Shown one piece after another: positions 14,232-22,342 of a DNA stretch of 29,318 nucleotides. The position numbers were made by a program, and so were the translations under genes. Under the pieces are notes generated by a model. That model ran no database searches. It saw only the letters and a program-made list of their open reading frames with translations, and was not told the DNA's origin. The DNA comes from a virus, in IMG/VR virus record IMGVR_UViG_3300025828_000126, positions 1-29,318 of that record; one strand, given 5' to 3'. Every line of letters starts with the position of its first letter. Positions within the stretch are counted from its first letter, which is position 1.

Positions 14232-16961
14232 TTAGTTTATGTTTTGGCCGCCATCTATCGTATAAATAGATGAATCGCCATATTGTATCTGCACTTCATC
14301 TTCCATTCCATCCAAAACGTAGATGGTGCCACCTGCATCTGTTGCTCTGATTTCATCTTCGCCACCTTCAATGATGTAGCCATTCATCTGTTCTTCTCCA
14401 TTGATGATGGTAACATTGGACCTGCTGACCTTGGCACCATCTGTGCCGATGATTCGGACATTGTGCAATCCTGCACCAACTTCGTTTCTGTCACCAATGA
14501 TGGTGATGTTGCTGCTTCCTTCACCAACTTTGTTGTCACTACCTTGGACCAAAAATGTTGTTGTGCTGTCACCGACACGGTTGCGCTTTCCGGACACCTT
14601 GCCGCCATTGAATTGTGGAAACACATTGCCACTTCTCTGGACCTTCTTCACAACAGGTGCATTGACCTTCGCCAATCCATCTGCCACCTTCTTCGGTTGA
14701 CCAACTTGGAATGTGTCCACTTCCAATGGTTCCTTCACAATGACCTTGAACAGCTCCACTTTGGTCAACTGTTCCTTGAATGGATTGTAATCTTTGATCT
14801 CATTGATGCGCCAATAGCTGTTGTCAATTTGAATCTGCTCACGGAAATCAAGATTCATAATGTCCAAAGGTTCCAGATAGAACATTGCTGTCATCAGCTT
14901 ACTGTCCTTATTGGTGATTTCAATCACGTGATTCCGATGGAATACATTGAACAGATTGGCATTGGTGTACAGAAGATTGCCTGTGTATGCATTGCCAGAA
15001 TAGAACAATTGCTTTGGAATGCCAAAGTTGATATCCTGCTGTGGAATGATGCCACCTGTTCCTGGATGTGTCAAATGACCTGCATACGGATAACTTGATT
15101 GTGCCACATCAATGGTGACGAATCCATTTTGTGTTGCTTGCCGATATCTGAAGATCCAATCTGGATTTGATGGAATCAATCCACCAAAGTACAGCAGTCT
15201 TATGTTGTGTTCAGTTTCGGCCACACCATCTTCAAGGTCTTCATTGTATATCTTGCCAATGATTCTGTTGCTTGGATTGTCATTGACCATTGGTGTTGCG
15301 CTGAAGACAACTTCCATTTCATTGGTACCAAGTTGGAAGTCATTGTCAACTTCTGCCTTTGCTCTACCATACACGTGACCAAAGCTGTCATTATATCGCT
15401 TGTTGTATAAGTCATCATCTTCTGCGTAGGTGTACAGGAATTCATTTCCTGTCAGAAGACCCAAAGGCTGCAATGTCACATCCTTGTCACGTGCCATCTT
15501 ATGCGTCCAATCCTTGACCTTTCCGGACGCATAGAACGTGTCACGTGTTTCAATCAATAGATTCCGTTCATCATTCGGATCAATGGTGACGTATAGGTTG
15601 AACATCTGAATGATTGACAGCAGCAAGTCCTTCATTTCAACTTCTGGCACAAAGCTATTCATTGGAATCAACTGACCTTCCACGATGCCAAGGTCACCAG
15701 ATGTCACTTCAATGGTTGATGTGTTGTTCAATGTCAGTTCACATTGGTCGAATAGGAACAACGCCACGTTCGGTTCCATCCACATTTCCATGTACAACCT
15801 GTCACCAATTTCCATAAAGATATTTTCGGAAAATGTGCTAACCAATGTTGTTGCTGTTGCGCCAATGGTTGATGATGCAGGTATATCAATGGTTACGATG
15901 AATGACTGCTCAAGCTGAACAGCACCATTCACACGTTGAACGTACACATTCAAGACGGCATTGAATTGTCCGGTCACAACAGGATTGCTTCCAGATGGTG
16001 CGCTGACGCGCTCAACTGTAAATGATGGCACAGATGTCACGTTGAACCATCCATCAGATGGTGCTTCGTAGTAATCACCTGCGTCATTCCACAGGTCGAA
16101 TGGATCAATATTGCTGTCGAAGTCCAACAGCACATTCTGATTGAATCCAGGATTTGGATAGTTAGGCGCAAATGCTGTTCGCAATGGCTGACCAGGTGAA
16201 ATGGCCGTTGCTGTCCTTGCAGCAACTTCTGATTCACTCAGTTGGAATCCTTCATTGGTCCACGGAATAATAAGTCTTTGAAAGAATGCCGATGACAGGA
16301 ATGTGGATGTGTAACTGAAGTCTGCAAAGCTGAAGATTCGGTCAACGATATCGTGCAGGAATACAGCAGGCCGAAAGTCATTCACACGATAGATGCGCTC
16401 TGTCGTTTGCAGATACGATGGTTCATTCACGCCATAGTCAAGCATTGGATAAACATAGCCATCTGTGTTTGACCAACTGTTGACGATTTCGCTATAATTA
16501 TAATCGTGATCAAGGTCTGAAAAGTCAATCAATGGATTGCCATTGTCATCAAGACCATTCAGTTCTGCGTCTCCCAATTCATTGAAGATGTTGGCCATCT
16601 TGCCGATGAATATGATTTCATAGATCAATTGGTCCTTCTTCGCAGTTATCTGTCGCAACTGCAAGGTGCCATCCATCACTTCAATGCCATCTGTTATGAT
16701 TCGCGCATTCGCTCTCTTATTCGGATTGAAATTTGCTTCAATGTTAGCAGCAGAAGAATTGTAAGCATTGCTGATGTTTACGTCATAGATTTGTCCGAAG
16801 ATGGCATCATTCCGCTGTGTTCCTGGACATTGGATTGTCTTGGAATATTCTGTCTTACGCTCATCCGGATGCCGAATGTCAGCAATCGCATAATTGAACG
16901 AAAAGTCAAATTGAAAAATGTCAATTGGTCGGCCTTCAACCAACACCTGCACATCAGCCAC
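14232..16961 (-). CDS. Large tail-tip/hub-like protein with C-terminal beta-helix
   Basis: At 909 residues this is the largest gene. The N-terminal ~170 residues (MADVQVLVEGRPIDIFQF, EYSKTIQCPGTQRND) match a tail-tip type I associate with Bacteroidota phages. The middle is beta-rich. From about residue 780 short repeats such as NKVGEGSSNITIIGDRNEVG and NVTIING resemble a right-handed beta helix, a fold often used for surface glycan contact. It overlaps the upstream 432-residue tail gene by 8 bases. A baseplate or tail-tip host-contact role is likely. No catalytic site is recognised. Confidence 0.7.
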   Translation of the reverse strand: MADVQVLVEGRPIDIFQFDFSFNYAIADIRHPDERKTEYSKTIQCPGTQRNDAIFGQIYDVNISNAYNSSAANIEANFNPNKRANARIITDGIEVMDGTLQLRQITAKKDQLIYEIIFIGKMANIFNELGDAELNGLDDNGNPLIDFSDLDHDYNYSEIVNSWSNTDGYVYPMLDYGVNEPSYLQTTERIYRVNDFRPAVFLHDIVDRIFSFADFSYTSTFLSSAFFQRLIIPWTNEGFQLSESEVAARTATAISPGQPLRTAFAPNYPNPGFNQNVLLDFDSNIDPFDLWNDAGDYYEAPSDGWFNVTSVPSFTVERVSAPSGSNPVVTGQFNAVLNVYVQRVNGAVQLEQSFIVTIDIPASSTIGATATTLVSTFSENIFMEIGDRLYMEMWMEPNVALFLFDQCELTLNNTSTIEVTSGDLGIVEGQLIPMNSFVPEVEMKDLLLSIIQMFNLYVTIDPNDERNLLIETRDTFYASGKVKDWTHKMARDKDVTLQPLGLLTGNEFLYTYAEDDDLYNKRYNDSFGHVYGRAKAEVDNDFQLGTNEMEVVFSATPMVNDNPSNRIIGKIYNEDLEDGVAETEHNIRLLYFGGLIPSNPDWIFRYRQATQNGFVTIDVAQSSYPYAGHLTHPGTGGIIPQQDINFGIPKQLFYSGNAYTGNLLYTNANLFNVFHRNHVIEITNKDSKLMTAMFYLEPLDIMNLDFREQIQIDNSYWRINEIKDYNPFKEQLTKVELFKVIVKEPLEVDTFQVGQPKKVADGLAKVNAPVVKKVQRSGNVFPQFNGGKVSGKRNRVGDSTTTFLVQGSDNKVGEGSSNITIIGDRNEVGAGLHNVRIIGTDGAKVSRSNVTIINGEEQMNGYIIEGGEDEIRATDAGGTIYVLDGMEDEVQIQYGDSSIYTIDGGQNIN

Positions 16962-18252
16962 GTTGTCTTCTGTTAGTTAGTGAATAGTTCAATTCGAATG
17001 TGTACTGCATCAACTTATCATTCAATGATGTCTTCTTCTGGATGCTGTTGCCTGTGATGTTCATGGCAATCAATTCATTGTTCACTTCTCTGTACACAAC
17101 AGGTGATGTGAACAGGTCATTCATCCATGTGCTTTCAGCTTCGGTTAAATAATCTGTGTTCACGGTCAACTTCTCGGTCATCTGAACATCATAGTCTGTC
17201 TGGCCACGTGATGCTTTCGTGTAATCATACACGAATCCTGTGAATGTGTGATGCTGCTGATGATACGATTCACGCTTCACATCTGTCTTGTTCATTGATT
17301 TCAGATTGAAGTTAAATGAATCTATGCCACCAAGTCTGTTCAACCAATGCAGACGCACAGGTTCATACTTCGAACATTGTTGGTCCAGGTTGAATGTCAC
17401 AGCTTCTGATTCCTGAACATTGGTGCTGTTCAGCAGCATAATGGTGTAACTTTTGGCACCATTCAGAACAGTTGATGGTGTGCTGCCTGTCATCAATGCA
17501 GGATCTATGTTTGCAATGTCCTGTGGACCAATGGCAATCCGCCAATATTGTGCATCGTAATTGTTTGAAATTAGATATGGTGATGTCACGAATCCAGAAG
17601 ACAGCAATGTTCCTGTGCCATCCACATCATCATACGCGTTGATCAGATACTTGTTTGCGCTCAACTTGTCATTCACAATGTAGTACAGCCATGCAGATTG
17701 TACAGAATCAATGTTCCGGATGCTTGGCGCATCTGTCAGAAATCGCTTGGTTGTAGATGGTCCGTTGATGATGAAATCATTGTAGTCAAAGTCAACCCAA
17801 TCAACAAGGTTCCTGACACCATTCCAAACTGACTTCTGCTTGAAGAATGTCAAGTCAACTTGCTCATATCTGTCCGTGTCCGGATTGATGTCTTCTTCCT
17901 TTATGAAGATGAAATACTCAAAATGACTATTGCCATTCTGAAAGAATGCTTGATGGTTAGCAGCAGGAATGGACACATCATGTGTCAACTGTGATTGTGT
18001 GATTCTGGACACATCGAACCATGCATGATTCTCAAATGGCGCACCTTGGTAAATTCCAACAGATGGATAAACAACCAATGTTGCAACTGGCAAGTCACCT
18101 GTCACATACGGATATTTCAGAACATTGATTCTGAACCGAAGTGTTGGTGTGTAGTTTGTGCTGCTGATGACATACCTGTTATCATTGTATGCCAATGAAT
18201 AGTCAGTTGGTTCTTGGCTCTCGCCATTTGCGTAGACAATTAGTGTTGCCAT
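16954..18252 (-). CDS. Tail-tip component
   Basis: This 432-residue beta-rich protein begins MATLIVYANGESQEPTDYSL. The segments PVRLHWLNRLGGIDSFNF and FNLKSMNKTDVKRESY and the C-terminal MQYTFELNYSLTNRR are features I associate with a conserved Bacteroidota phage tail protein next to the large tip protein. It has no signal or membrane segment. Its ATG is adjacent to the stop of the 181-residue neighbour. A distal tail or baseplate ring role is inferred from order. Confidence 0.65.
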   Translation of the reverse strand: MATLIVYANGESQEPTDYSLAYNDNRYVISSTNYTPTLRFRINVLKYPYVTGDLPVATLVVYPSVGIYQGAPFENHAWFDVSRITQSQLTHDVSIPAANHQAFFQNGNSHFEYFIFIKEEDINPDTDRYEQVDLTFFKQKSVWNGVRNLVDWVDFDYNDFIINGPSTTKRFLTDAPSIRNIDSVQSAWLYYIVNDKLSANKYLINAYDDVDGTGTLLSSGFVTSPYLISNNYDAQYWRIAIGPQDIANIDPALMTGSTPSTVLNGAKSYTIMLLNSTNVQESEAVTFNLDQQCSKYEPVRLHWLNRLGGIDSFNFNLKSMNKTDVKRESYHQQHHTFTGFVYDYTKASRGQTDYDVQMTEKLTVNTDYLTEAESTWMNDLFTSPVVYREVNNELIAMNITGNSIQKKTSLNDKLMQYTFELNYSLTNRRQRG

Positions 18253-18797
18253 TATCCTTGTGATTCTATAAATTCCTTAAGCTGTTCCATTGTCAATGCC
18301 ACATCATCGGCAATGGCTTCTTCAATTTCAGATGGAACTGCTCTGTTGATTGGTTCCGTATACGGATCAATCCAATTCCTTGGTCGCATTCCGTAGTTAG
18401 CCAGATTCCTTGAAATGACAAATGCCAATCCGCGGTGCTTGGATTCCGACCATTGTGCTGTGTCTGAATCACCTTTGAATCCACCTATCTTGTCACGTAC
18501 AGTTGGAATCTTCAGCCAATCATAGATGTCCTTGTAATTGTCAGCGAATGTAAAATTGTTTGGTCGCTTACCTTGTGGCCTTGTTCCTTCGTCCAGGTCC
18601 AGACCATAGTCTTCCATCGTAATCTGCATCTGATAGATGCTTCCGAACACTTTGACCTTTGGCTGCTTTGGAAGACTGACAGATGTACCAAGTCTACCTG
18701 TGGCAACAAGATTGTTGTCCTTGATAGATTTTCCCAAGGCATTGGTGTATGCCTTCCGGAAACCATTCAATGTATCAACCAATTTGTCAAATGCCAT
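18252..18797 (-). CDS. HK97 gp10-like or tail-completion protein
   Basis: This 181-residue protein begins MAFDKLVDTLNGFRKAYTNA. The segments LVATGRLGTSV, YGLDLDEGTRPQGKR and the C-terminal WIDPYTEPINRAVPSEIEEAI are reminiscent of head-tail joining or tail-completion proteins of the HK97 gp10 type. Those begin with a Leu-rich helix and contain a GxLxxS-like segment. It lies right after the tail chaperone, whose -1 frame ends inside its first codons (stop at 18787). Function is inferred. Confidence 0.55.
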   Translation of the reverse strand: MAFDKLVDTLNGFRKAYTNALGKSIKDNNLVATGRLGTSVSLPKQPKVKVFGSIYQMQITMEDYGLDLDEGTRPQGKRPNNFTFADNYKDIYDWLKIPTVRDKIGGFKGDSDTAQWSESKHRGLAFVISRNLANYGMRPRNWIDPYTEPINRAVPSEIEEAIADDVALTMEQLKEFIESQG

Positions 18798-19068
18798 TTT
18801 TCAGTCTTGCTTGCTGTTGAATGTTTTGTTGACGATCATGCGCCTGTTTTTCGCGATAGAAAGTAATGACGTTAAATAGTTCTCTGATCCGAAGATTGAA
18901 GAAATGGTCCCATTTGCTATGGTCATTGTTTGCCAGATTGTTGACCAGGTCGAGCCATCCAAATCTGGTTTCATACGTTTCAACTGCTTTTCCGCTTCCT
19001 TCAGATTCTTCTTGGCCATCAGACCCAAATAAACCTGCATATTCTGAACGTAGTTCTTGTAACTTTCG
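18787..19068 (-). CDS. -1 frame extension of the tail assembly chaperone (frameshift part)
   Basis: After the T9 run, the -1 frame stays open for 93 codons from 19068 to a TGA at 18789-18787. It begins RKLQELRSEYAGLFGSDGQ and includes GWLDLVNNLANNDHSKWDHF and NLRIRELFNVITFYREKQ, which look like the C-terminal domain of phage tail chaperones (G/GT type). Joined at the slippery site, it gives a product of about 263 residues beside the 258-residue zero-frame form. It overlaps the next gene's start by 11 bases. A missing T in the run is the main alternative. Confidence 0.65.
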   Translation of the reverse strand, partial: RKLQELRSEYAGLFGSDGQEESEGSGKAVETYETRFGWLDLVNNLANNDHSKWDHFFNLRIRELFNVITFYREKQAHDRQQNIQQQARLKNGI

Positions 19069-19577
19069 AAAAAAAAAGCAGTCAACGGATAAACGACATT
19101 CATCTTGGCATCCTTCATATCAGCAGCAACTTCGCTGTGCTGCTCTGAATCATAGGTGCCATCCTTCCATCCAAACCAAGTTTTCTTGCTTGGAATACAG
19201 AACAAGGCCAGAATGTCGGCCATATTGTCCATCACTTTATCTTGGTCCTTCATCAGATGCATCAATGTGATATATTGGCCACCTGTCAGCTTCTCCACAT
19301 CACTTTCAATTCTGTATTTCTTACCATTGGCCATCATGTACTTCTGCAACTTTCCTTCAACTGCTGAAGAAAGGAATGCCAATGATTTCATCACATTCGT
19401 GTAGGATTTCAGAGACAGTTCTTTGACTGCTGCTTCTGACCATCCAGACATGATGCTGATGATGGCCACGTTCTTTTCATATTCGTGCAGGTCATCGTGC
19501 TTCATCACATTCTGCAATGCGGCAAACTGCTCCACAGTTACTTCTGACCAATCGCTTGGAAGTTCAATTTCGTTCAT
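18801..19577 (-). CDS. Tail assembly chaperone, zero-frame form
   Basis: This 258-residue protein begins MNEIELPSDWSEVTVEQFAAL, then KYRIESDVEKLTGGQYITLMHLM and NVVYPLTAFFFESYKNY. This resembles Bacteroidota phage tail assembly chaperones, which keep the tape measure soluble while the tube is built. The FFF at 168-170 is encoded by a nine-T run with an in-phase T TTT TTT site. A -1 shift there makes a second product with a different C-terminus (18787-19068). Both frames are open downstream. The ATG overlaps the neighbour at 19564 by 14 bases. Confidence 0.75.
   Translation of the reverse strand: MNEIELPSDWSEVTVEQFAALQNVMKHDDLHEYEKNVAIISIMSGWSEAAVKELSLKSYTNVMKSLAFLSSAVEGKLQKYMMANGKKYRIESDVEKLTGGQYITLMHLMKDQDKVMDNMADILALFCIPSKKTWFGWKDGTYDSEQHSEVAADMKDAKMNVVYPLTAFFFESYKNYVQNMQVYLGLMAKKNLKEAEKQLKRMKPDLDGSTWSTIWQTMTIANGTISSIFGSENYLTSLLSIAKNRRMIVNKTFNSKQD
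19071..19077 (-). promoter_or_regulatory. Slippery site T TTT TTT for -1 ribosomal frameshift
   Basis: The minus strand carries nine T residues (19077-19069) read as GCT TTT TTT TTC in frame. The heptamer T TTT TTT fits the X XXY YYZ rule for simultaneous tRNA slippage, and the -1 frame after it is open for 93 codons. I see no obvious stimulatory hairpin directly downstream by eye. A homopolymer-length error would produce the same picture. Confidence 0.6.
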
Positions 19578-19920
19578 TCTCTTTTCTGATCTGTTCTATT
19601 TTTCTGATTGCCCAATTTACACCTTCATCACCGCCCCATGCAAGCCACATCAAACGGCCACATCCTTCGCCAAGTTTGCGCTTGCTGTTCCTTTTGTGTC
19701 TGATAAATGCCGCCATTCGTTCAATTGTCTCCACGCTTATTGGTTCACGCTTTGCCAATTGCCTTGCTCTGGCTTTGCCAACAGGTGTGCCACAGCTTTT
19801 CCATCCATACTTTTCCGCATACCTTAATGCTTTCTTCGCATTCTCGGACGCAGCCTGTGGATAATCATTGTATGCTTCCTGCATCTTCCATACACGTCCA
19901 AGTCTTTCAAGGATGTTCAT
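19564..19920 (-). CDS. Conserved phage domain of the prohead-protease-associated type
   Basis: This 118-residue protein has ENAKKALRYAEKYGWKSCGTPVG, KARARQLAKREPISVETIERMAAF and a C-terminal GRLMWLAWGGDEGVNWAIRKI. I recall these features from a small domain often found fused to prohead proteases or portal-like proteins in other phages, where the AWGGD signature is conserved. Here it stands alone after terminase and before the tail chaperone. The role is unknown; a head assembly or DNA-contact function is possible. A TTTGCTATTTAA motif precedes it. Confidence 0.65.
   Translation of the reverse strand: MNILERLGRVWKMQEAYNDYPQAASENAKKALRYAEKYGWKSCGTPVGKARARQLAKREPISVETIERMAAFIRHKRNSKRKLGEGCGRLMWLAWGGDEGVNWAIRKIEQIRKENERN
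19856..19864. promoter_or_regulatory. Consensus DnaA box, site 2
   Basis: The plus strand has TGTGGATAA, the exact complement of TTATCCACA, inside the 118-residue gene. A second exact copy lies at 25783-25791. Alone it may be chance. Confidence 0.2.
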
Positions 19921-19934
19921 CTGTTGTCTTTCAA

Positions 19935-19946
19935 TTAAATAGCAAA
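19935..19946 (-). promoter_or_regulatory. Recurrent TTTGCTATTTAA motif, copy 3
   Basis: The minus strand reads TTTGCTATTTAA 14 bases before the ATG at 19920, in the gap after the gene ending at 19951. It is identical to copy 1 at 9061-9072. Confidence 0.35.
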
Positions 19947-19950
19947 AAGG

Positions 19951-20157
19951 TCAATTTGTATCTATAGCGAAACGCAGCAGCAGCAATCTGTCGTAATATG
20001 GCATAAATACCCTGTTGCCTGGATTGTTCTGGAGAATCTTGATGTGGCTGTCAATCATCTTTGGCACATTGGTCACAACTTCACACTTGCTGATTCGCAC
20101 CTGTTCTGGAAAGGTCATAGCCTTCAGTTCCTTTTCAAGTCTGTCCAATGGAATCAT
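19951..20157 (-). CDS. Conserved small phage protein
   Basis: This 68-residue protein begins MIPLDRLEKELKAMTFPEQV and contains DSHIKILQNNPGNRVFMPYYDRL, a pattern (SHI, NPGN, PY..RL) that I associate with small proteins of Bacteroidota phages and islands. It has no metal site or membrane span. It follows a 35-residue zinc-knuckle-like gene after terminase. Function unknown. Confidence 0.65.
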   Translation of the reverse strand: MIPLDRLEKELKAMTFPEQVRISKCEVVTNVPKMIDSHIKILQNNPGNRVFMPYYDRLLLLRFAIDTN

Positions 20158-20165
20158 TCGTCAGT

Positions 20166-20273
20166 TTATTGGTTGACAGTTTTGTTGGTTTTGTCAGTCT
20201 TCATGCAGACCTGACACACCTTGCCACCATTAATGTAGTCTTTTCGCCATACGTGATTGCATTGCTTTTTCAT
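20166..20273 (-). CDS. 35-residue zinc-binding micro-protein
   Basis: The frame starts at ATG 20273 and overlaps the large terminase stop as ATGA, as at many real junctions here. It ends at TAA 20168-20166. The peptide begins MKKQCNHVWRKDYINGGKV and contains CNH plus CQVC, a possible four-ligand zinc site (C5, H7, C20, C23). The tail is Lys, Thr and Asn rich. It is short enough to be missed by length cut-offs, but the junction and the metal-ligand spacing support it. Confidence 0.6.
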   Translation of the reverse strand: MKKQCNHVWRKDYINGGKVCQVCMKTDKTNKTVNQ

Positions 20274-21433
20274 CTGACTGCATAGGTGCCTGTTGACATT
20301 GATTTGCTCATAATGGAATAACGTGCTGCATCAATCGCGTGATTTGAATGGTCCACAGGAATGTTCAATGATGCACCTGTCTTGTCTGTCTGCCAGACAT
20401 AGCCGCGCAGTTCCTTGATCAGATTGGTTGATGATGATGTCACCATCAATGGCACCTGCTGCATCTGGTTGATGCCGTACATTATGCTGTCCTTTCCTTT
20501 GACTGCTCCACGGATACGATGGCCGTATCTTCGCAGTTCGTCAATGCTTTTCGGTTCAGAAGAATCTGCAATGATTTCAATGCCCTTGAATCCATCCAGG
20601 ACATTGCTGATGTCCTTGTTGCTCATTCCTGTTGCATAATGTATTTCATGCATCCACAGCTTGCCATCTGATTGCCTTACTTCAACAATGGCAGTTGCAT
20701 CATTGGTATATCCCCAATCAAGGCCAATGCATCTCCATCGGTAGTTGTCTGGCAGTTGGTCACATTGATTCCAATTGTCGAACACAACACCTTGCAATGC
20801 TCCGATTCTTCCAAGGCCATAGACATTCCACCAATTTTGCCAATAGACTGAATGCTTGGCTTTTTCTTCTGCCTTCTCAATATCCTTTCTGATTGTGTCC
20901 GGCAATGCTTCGTTGTCCTTGAATGTCAATATCAAATGTTCAGAATCATCTTCTTGCAGCACTTCGGTGTGCGCCCAAAATTCCATCGTTGGATTGAAGT
21001 CAATGAATATCTCGTCTGATGTTCTGATGGCCAATTGATAGTAAGATTCAAATGGAATGTTGTTTGCTTCGTTCACGTAAAGAATGTTCCTTCTGGCACC
21101 ACGTAGCCTTGCTTCCTGGTCTGCGCTGAAGAATTCGATGTAACTGCCATTGGCAAATGTGTATGTAAGTAGTGACCTGTTCCATCTGCTGTCATTGTAT
21201 CTGCCTGTGATTTGCATCACCTTCAGAAAGTCTTTCATTGCTCCACGCCTAAGATGTGGCACAGATTCGGACACGACAGAAATTTCAAGACCATCAGTTC
21301 TGGCTGCTCTGTCAATTAGTACTGGAAGAATGCCGAATGTCTTTCCGGCTGATGTGCCACCTTGGATGACCTTTTTGCGTTTGGTCAGCTTGCGGATCTT
21401 GCGGATGGCTGTTGTGTAGACGAAATCATTCAT
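20270..21433 (-). CDS. terL: Large terminase subunit
   Basis: This 387-residue motor and nuclease packages DNA into the prohead. The ATPase has Walker A GGTSAGKT at 25-32 and Walker B ILYVNE at 117-122 with catalytic E122, followed by a DFNPT coupling motif near 145. The RNase H-like nuclease has D239 in LDWGYTNDAT, D290 in IIADSSEP and D368 in HAIDAARY. Length is short but normal for this group. The ATG overlaps the small subunit stop as ATGA. Confidence 0.96.
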   Translation of the reverse strand: MNDFVYTTAIRKIRKLTKRKKVIQGGTSAGKTFGILPVLIDRAARTDGLEISVVSESVPHLRRGAMKDFLKVMQITGRYNDSRWNRSLLTYTFANGSYIEFFSADQEARLRGARRNILYVNEANNIPFESYYQLAIRTSDEIFIDFNPTMEFWAHTEVLQEDDSEHLILTFKDNEALPDTIRKDIEKAEEKAKHSVYWQNWWNVYGLGRIGALQGVVFDNWNQCDQLPDNYRWRCIGLDWGYTNDATAIVEVRQSDGKLWMHEIHYATGMSNKDISNVLDGFKGIEIIADSSEPKSIDELRRYGHRIRGAVKGKDSIMYGINQMQQVPLMVTSSSTNLIKELRGYVWQTDKTGASLNIPVDHSNHAIDAARYSIMSKSMSTGTYAVR

Positions 21434-21837
21434 TCATCATCACCGAATAACGGCTGCTCACGATGTGTCACTTCGTGCTTTTCAGTTAGGTTGTTCAGAC
21501 GTTGTGTGATGCTCGTGTTGTAGATGCCGGTCATGCCACCTTCAATCTGGTCCTGTCGGATGCTCTTACGTATACGCGAACAGATAGAAACATATTGGCT
21601 GTATCTTTCATCACGATTGGCAAAGTAATGGTCTAAATTTTCATTCAATCCTTGGTCAGCTACGAAGTTCTCGAATCCTTCCATCGTCAATGGTTTCTGA
21701 AGTTCACGATGCACAGTAATTGCTTTCGGACCAATGAAATCCTTCACAGTTATTGGATGGTCCTTGGTGTGTGCGGCATAGTCCAGGAACAATTGCCACA
21801 TCTTGTCGGGTGTTTCAATGTACTTCTTCTTTGCCAT
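21430..21837 (-). CDS. terS: Small terminase subunit
   Basis: This 135-residue protein lies directly upstream of the large subunit with a 4-base overlap. The first half (TPDKMWQLFLDYAAHTKDHP, LTMEGFENFVADQG) looks like a helix-turn-helix DNA-recognition region. The C-terminal half is helical (SICSRIRKSIRQDQIEGGMTG, TQRLNNLTEKHE) and would make the oligomer and contact the motor. It chooses the DNA start or pac/cos site. The call combines position with recalled family features. Confidence 0.85.
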   Translation of the reverse strand: MAKKKYIETPDKMWQLFLDYAAHTKDHPITVKDFIGPKAITVHRELQKPLTMEGFENFVADQGLNENLDHYFANRDERYSQYVSICSRIRKSIRQDQIEGGMTGIYNTSITQRLNNLTEKHEVTHREQPLFGDDE

Positions 21838-22013
21838 TACTTCTTGAAGTTTCTCAATGCTTCCTGTGGCGTGTTGCCGACACCTTCCTTGAAGTTGCCT
21901 TCATTGTTCCAATACTTGTTTGCATCTTCACGCTTGAAAGCATGCCACTTCATGGTGTAGGTGTTGTGTGTGATATACACACCATAGTTTTCGTGATTTC
22001 TGTTCTGCTTCAT
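21837..22013 (-). CDS. 58-residue micro-gene before small terminase
   Basis: The ORF starts at ATG 22013, overlapping the upstream stop as ATGA, and its TAA overlaps the small-terminase ATG as TAATG. The peptide begins MKQNRNHENYGVYITHNTYT and ends GNTPQEALRNFKK. Alternating strands followed by a short helix suggest a beta-beta-alpha fold, loosely like HicB-type or small nucleic acid-binding domains. Both exact junctions make it very likely real. No function is assigned. Confidence 0.7.
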   Translation of the reverse strand: MKQNRNHENYGVYITHNTYTMKWHAFKREDANKYWNNEGNFKEGVGNTPQEALRNFKK

Positions 22014-22258
22014 TTCTTCCTTCTGCGCTTTGGCCTTGGCTTATTTTCTTCTGCGAACTTCAGCATCACACGTGCCATTGTCTGTGCAGAACTTCCACAG
22101 GTGAAGCACACACGTGCATTTCCGTGAATGGCCTTGTATGTTTCTTCATACTCTTTCACTTCGTTCTTGGTCAATCTTCCGCTGAACCTTCTGGCCGCCA
22201 TCATTTCAAGCTGTTCCTTTCGTTCAGTTATAAATAGCAAAATGTCCTTTTTGTCCAT
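22010..22258 (-). CDS. Small basic protein with CxxC
   Basis: This 82-residue protein begins MDKKDILLFITERKEQLEMM. It is helical in the first half, has VCFTCG in the middle and ends with a strongly basic PRPKRRRKK tail, suggesting nucleic acid binding. It starts at 22258 on a TAATG overlap with the upstream 27-residue micro-gene and ends on an ATGA overlap. It may be a small packaging-site or transcription accessory factor; that is only a guess from charge and place. Confidence 0.7.
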   Translation of the reverse strand: MDKKDILLFITERKEQLEMMAARRFSGRLTKNEVKEYEETYKAIHGNARVCFTCGSSAQTMARVMLKFAEENKPRPKRRRKK

Positions 22259-22341
22259 TAGTTAAAATTTTCACCTTTCAAAATTCGCGCAATCCAGATC
22301 AAAACCAACAGGATGCAGCAGATTGTCAGCACATCATCCAT
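22258..22341 (-). CDS. 27-residue single-span membrane peptide
   Basis: The frame starts at ATG 22341 and ends with TAA 22260-22258, overlapping the next ATG as TAATG. The peptide begins MDDVLTICCILLVLIWIARI, nearly all of which is one membrane span, followed by a short LKGENFN tail. Such peptides can be small holin-like, toxin-like or membrane-sensor proteins. The exact junction and the clean hydrophobic segment support it despite its size. Confidence 0.6.
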   Translation of the reverse strand: MDDVLTICCILLVLIWIARILKGENFN

Positions 22342-22342
22342 C

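Noticed and set aside
14283-15098. Plus-strand ORF of 271 codons
   Set aside because: It is antisense to the large tail-tip gene, whose codon bias creates open reverse frames; no domain is recognised.
22229-22242. Fourth copy of the TTTGCTATTTA motif
   Set aside because: It lies inside the N-terminal coding region of the 82-residue gene, not before a start codon, so it was not called regulatory.
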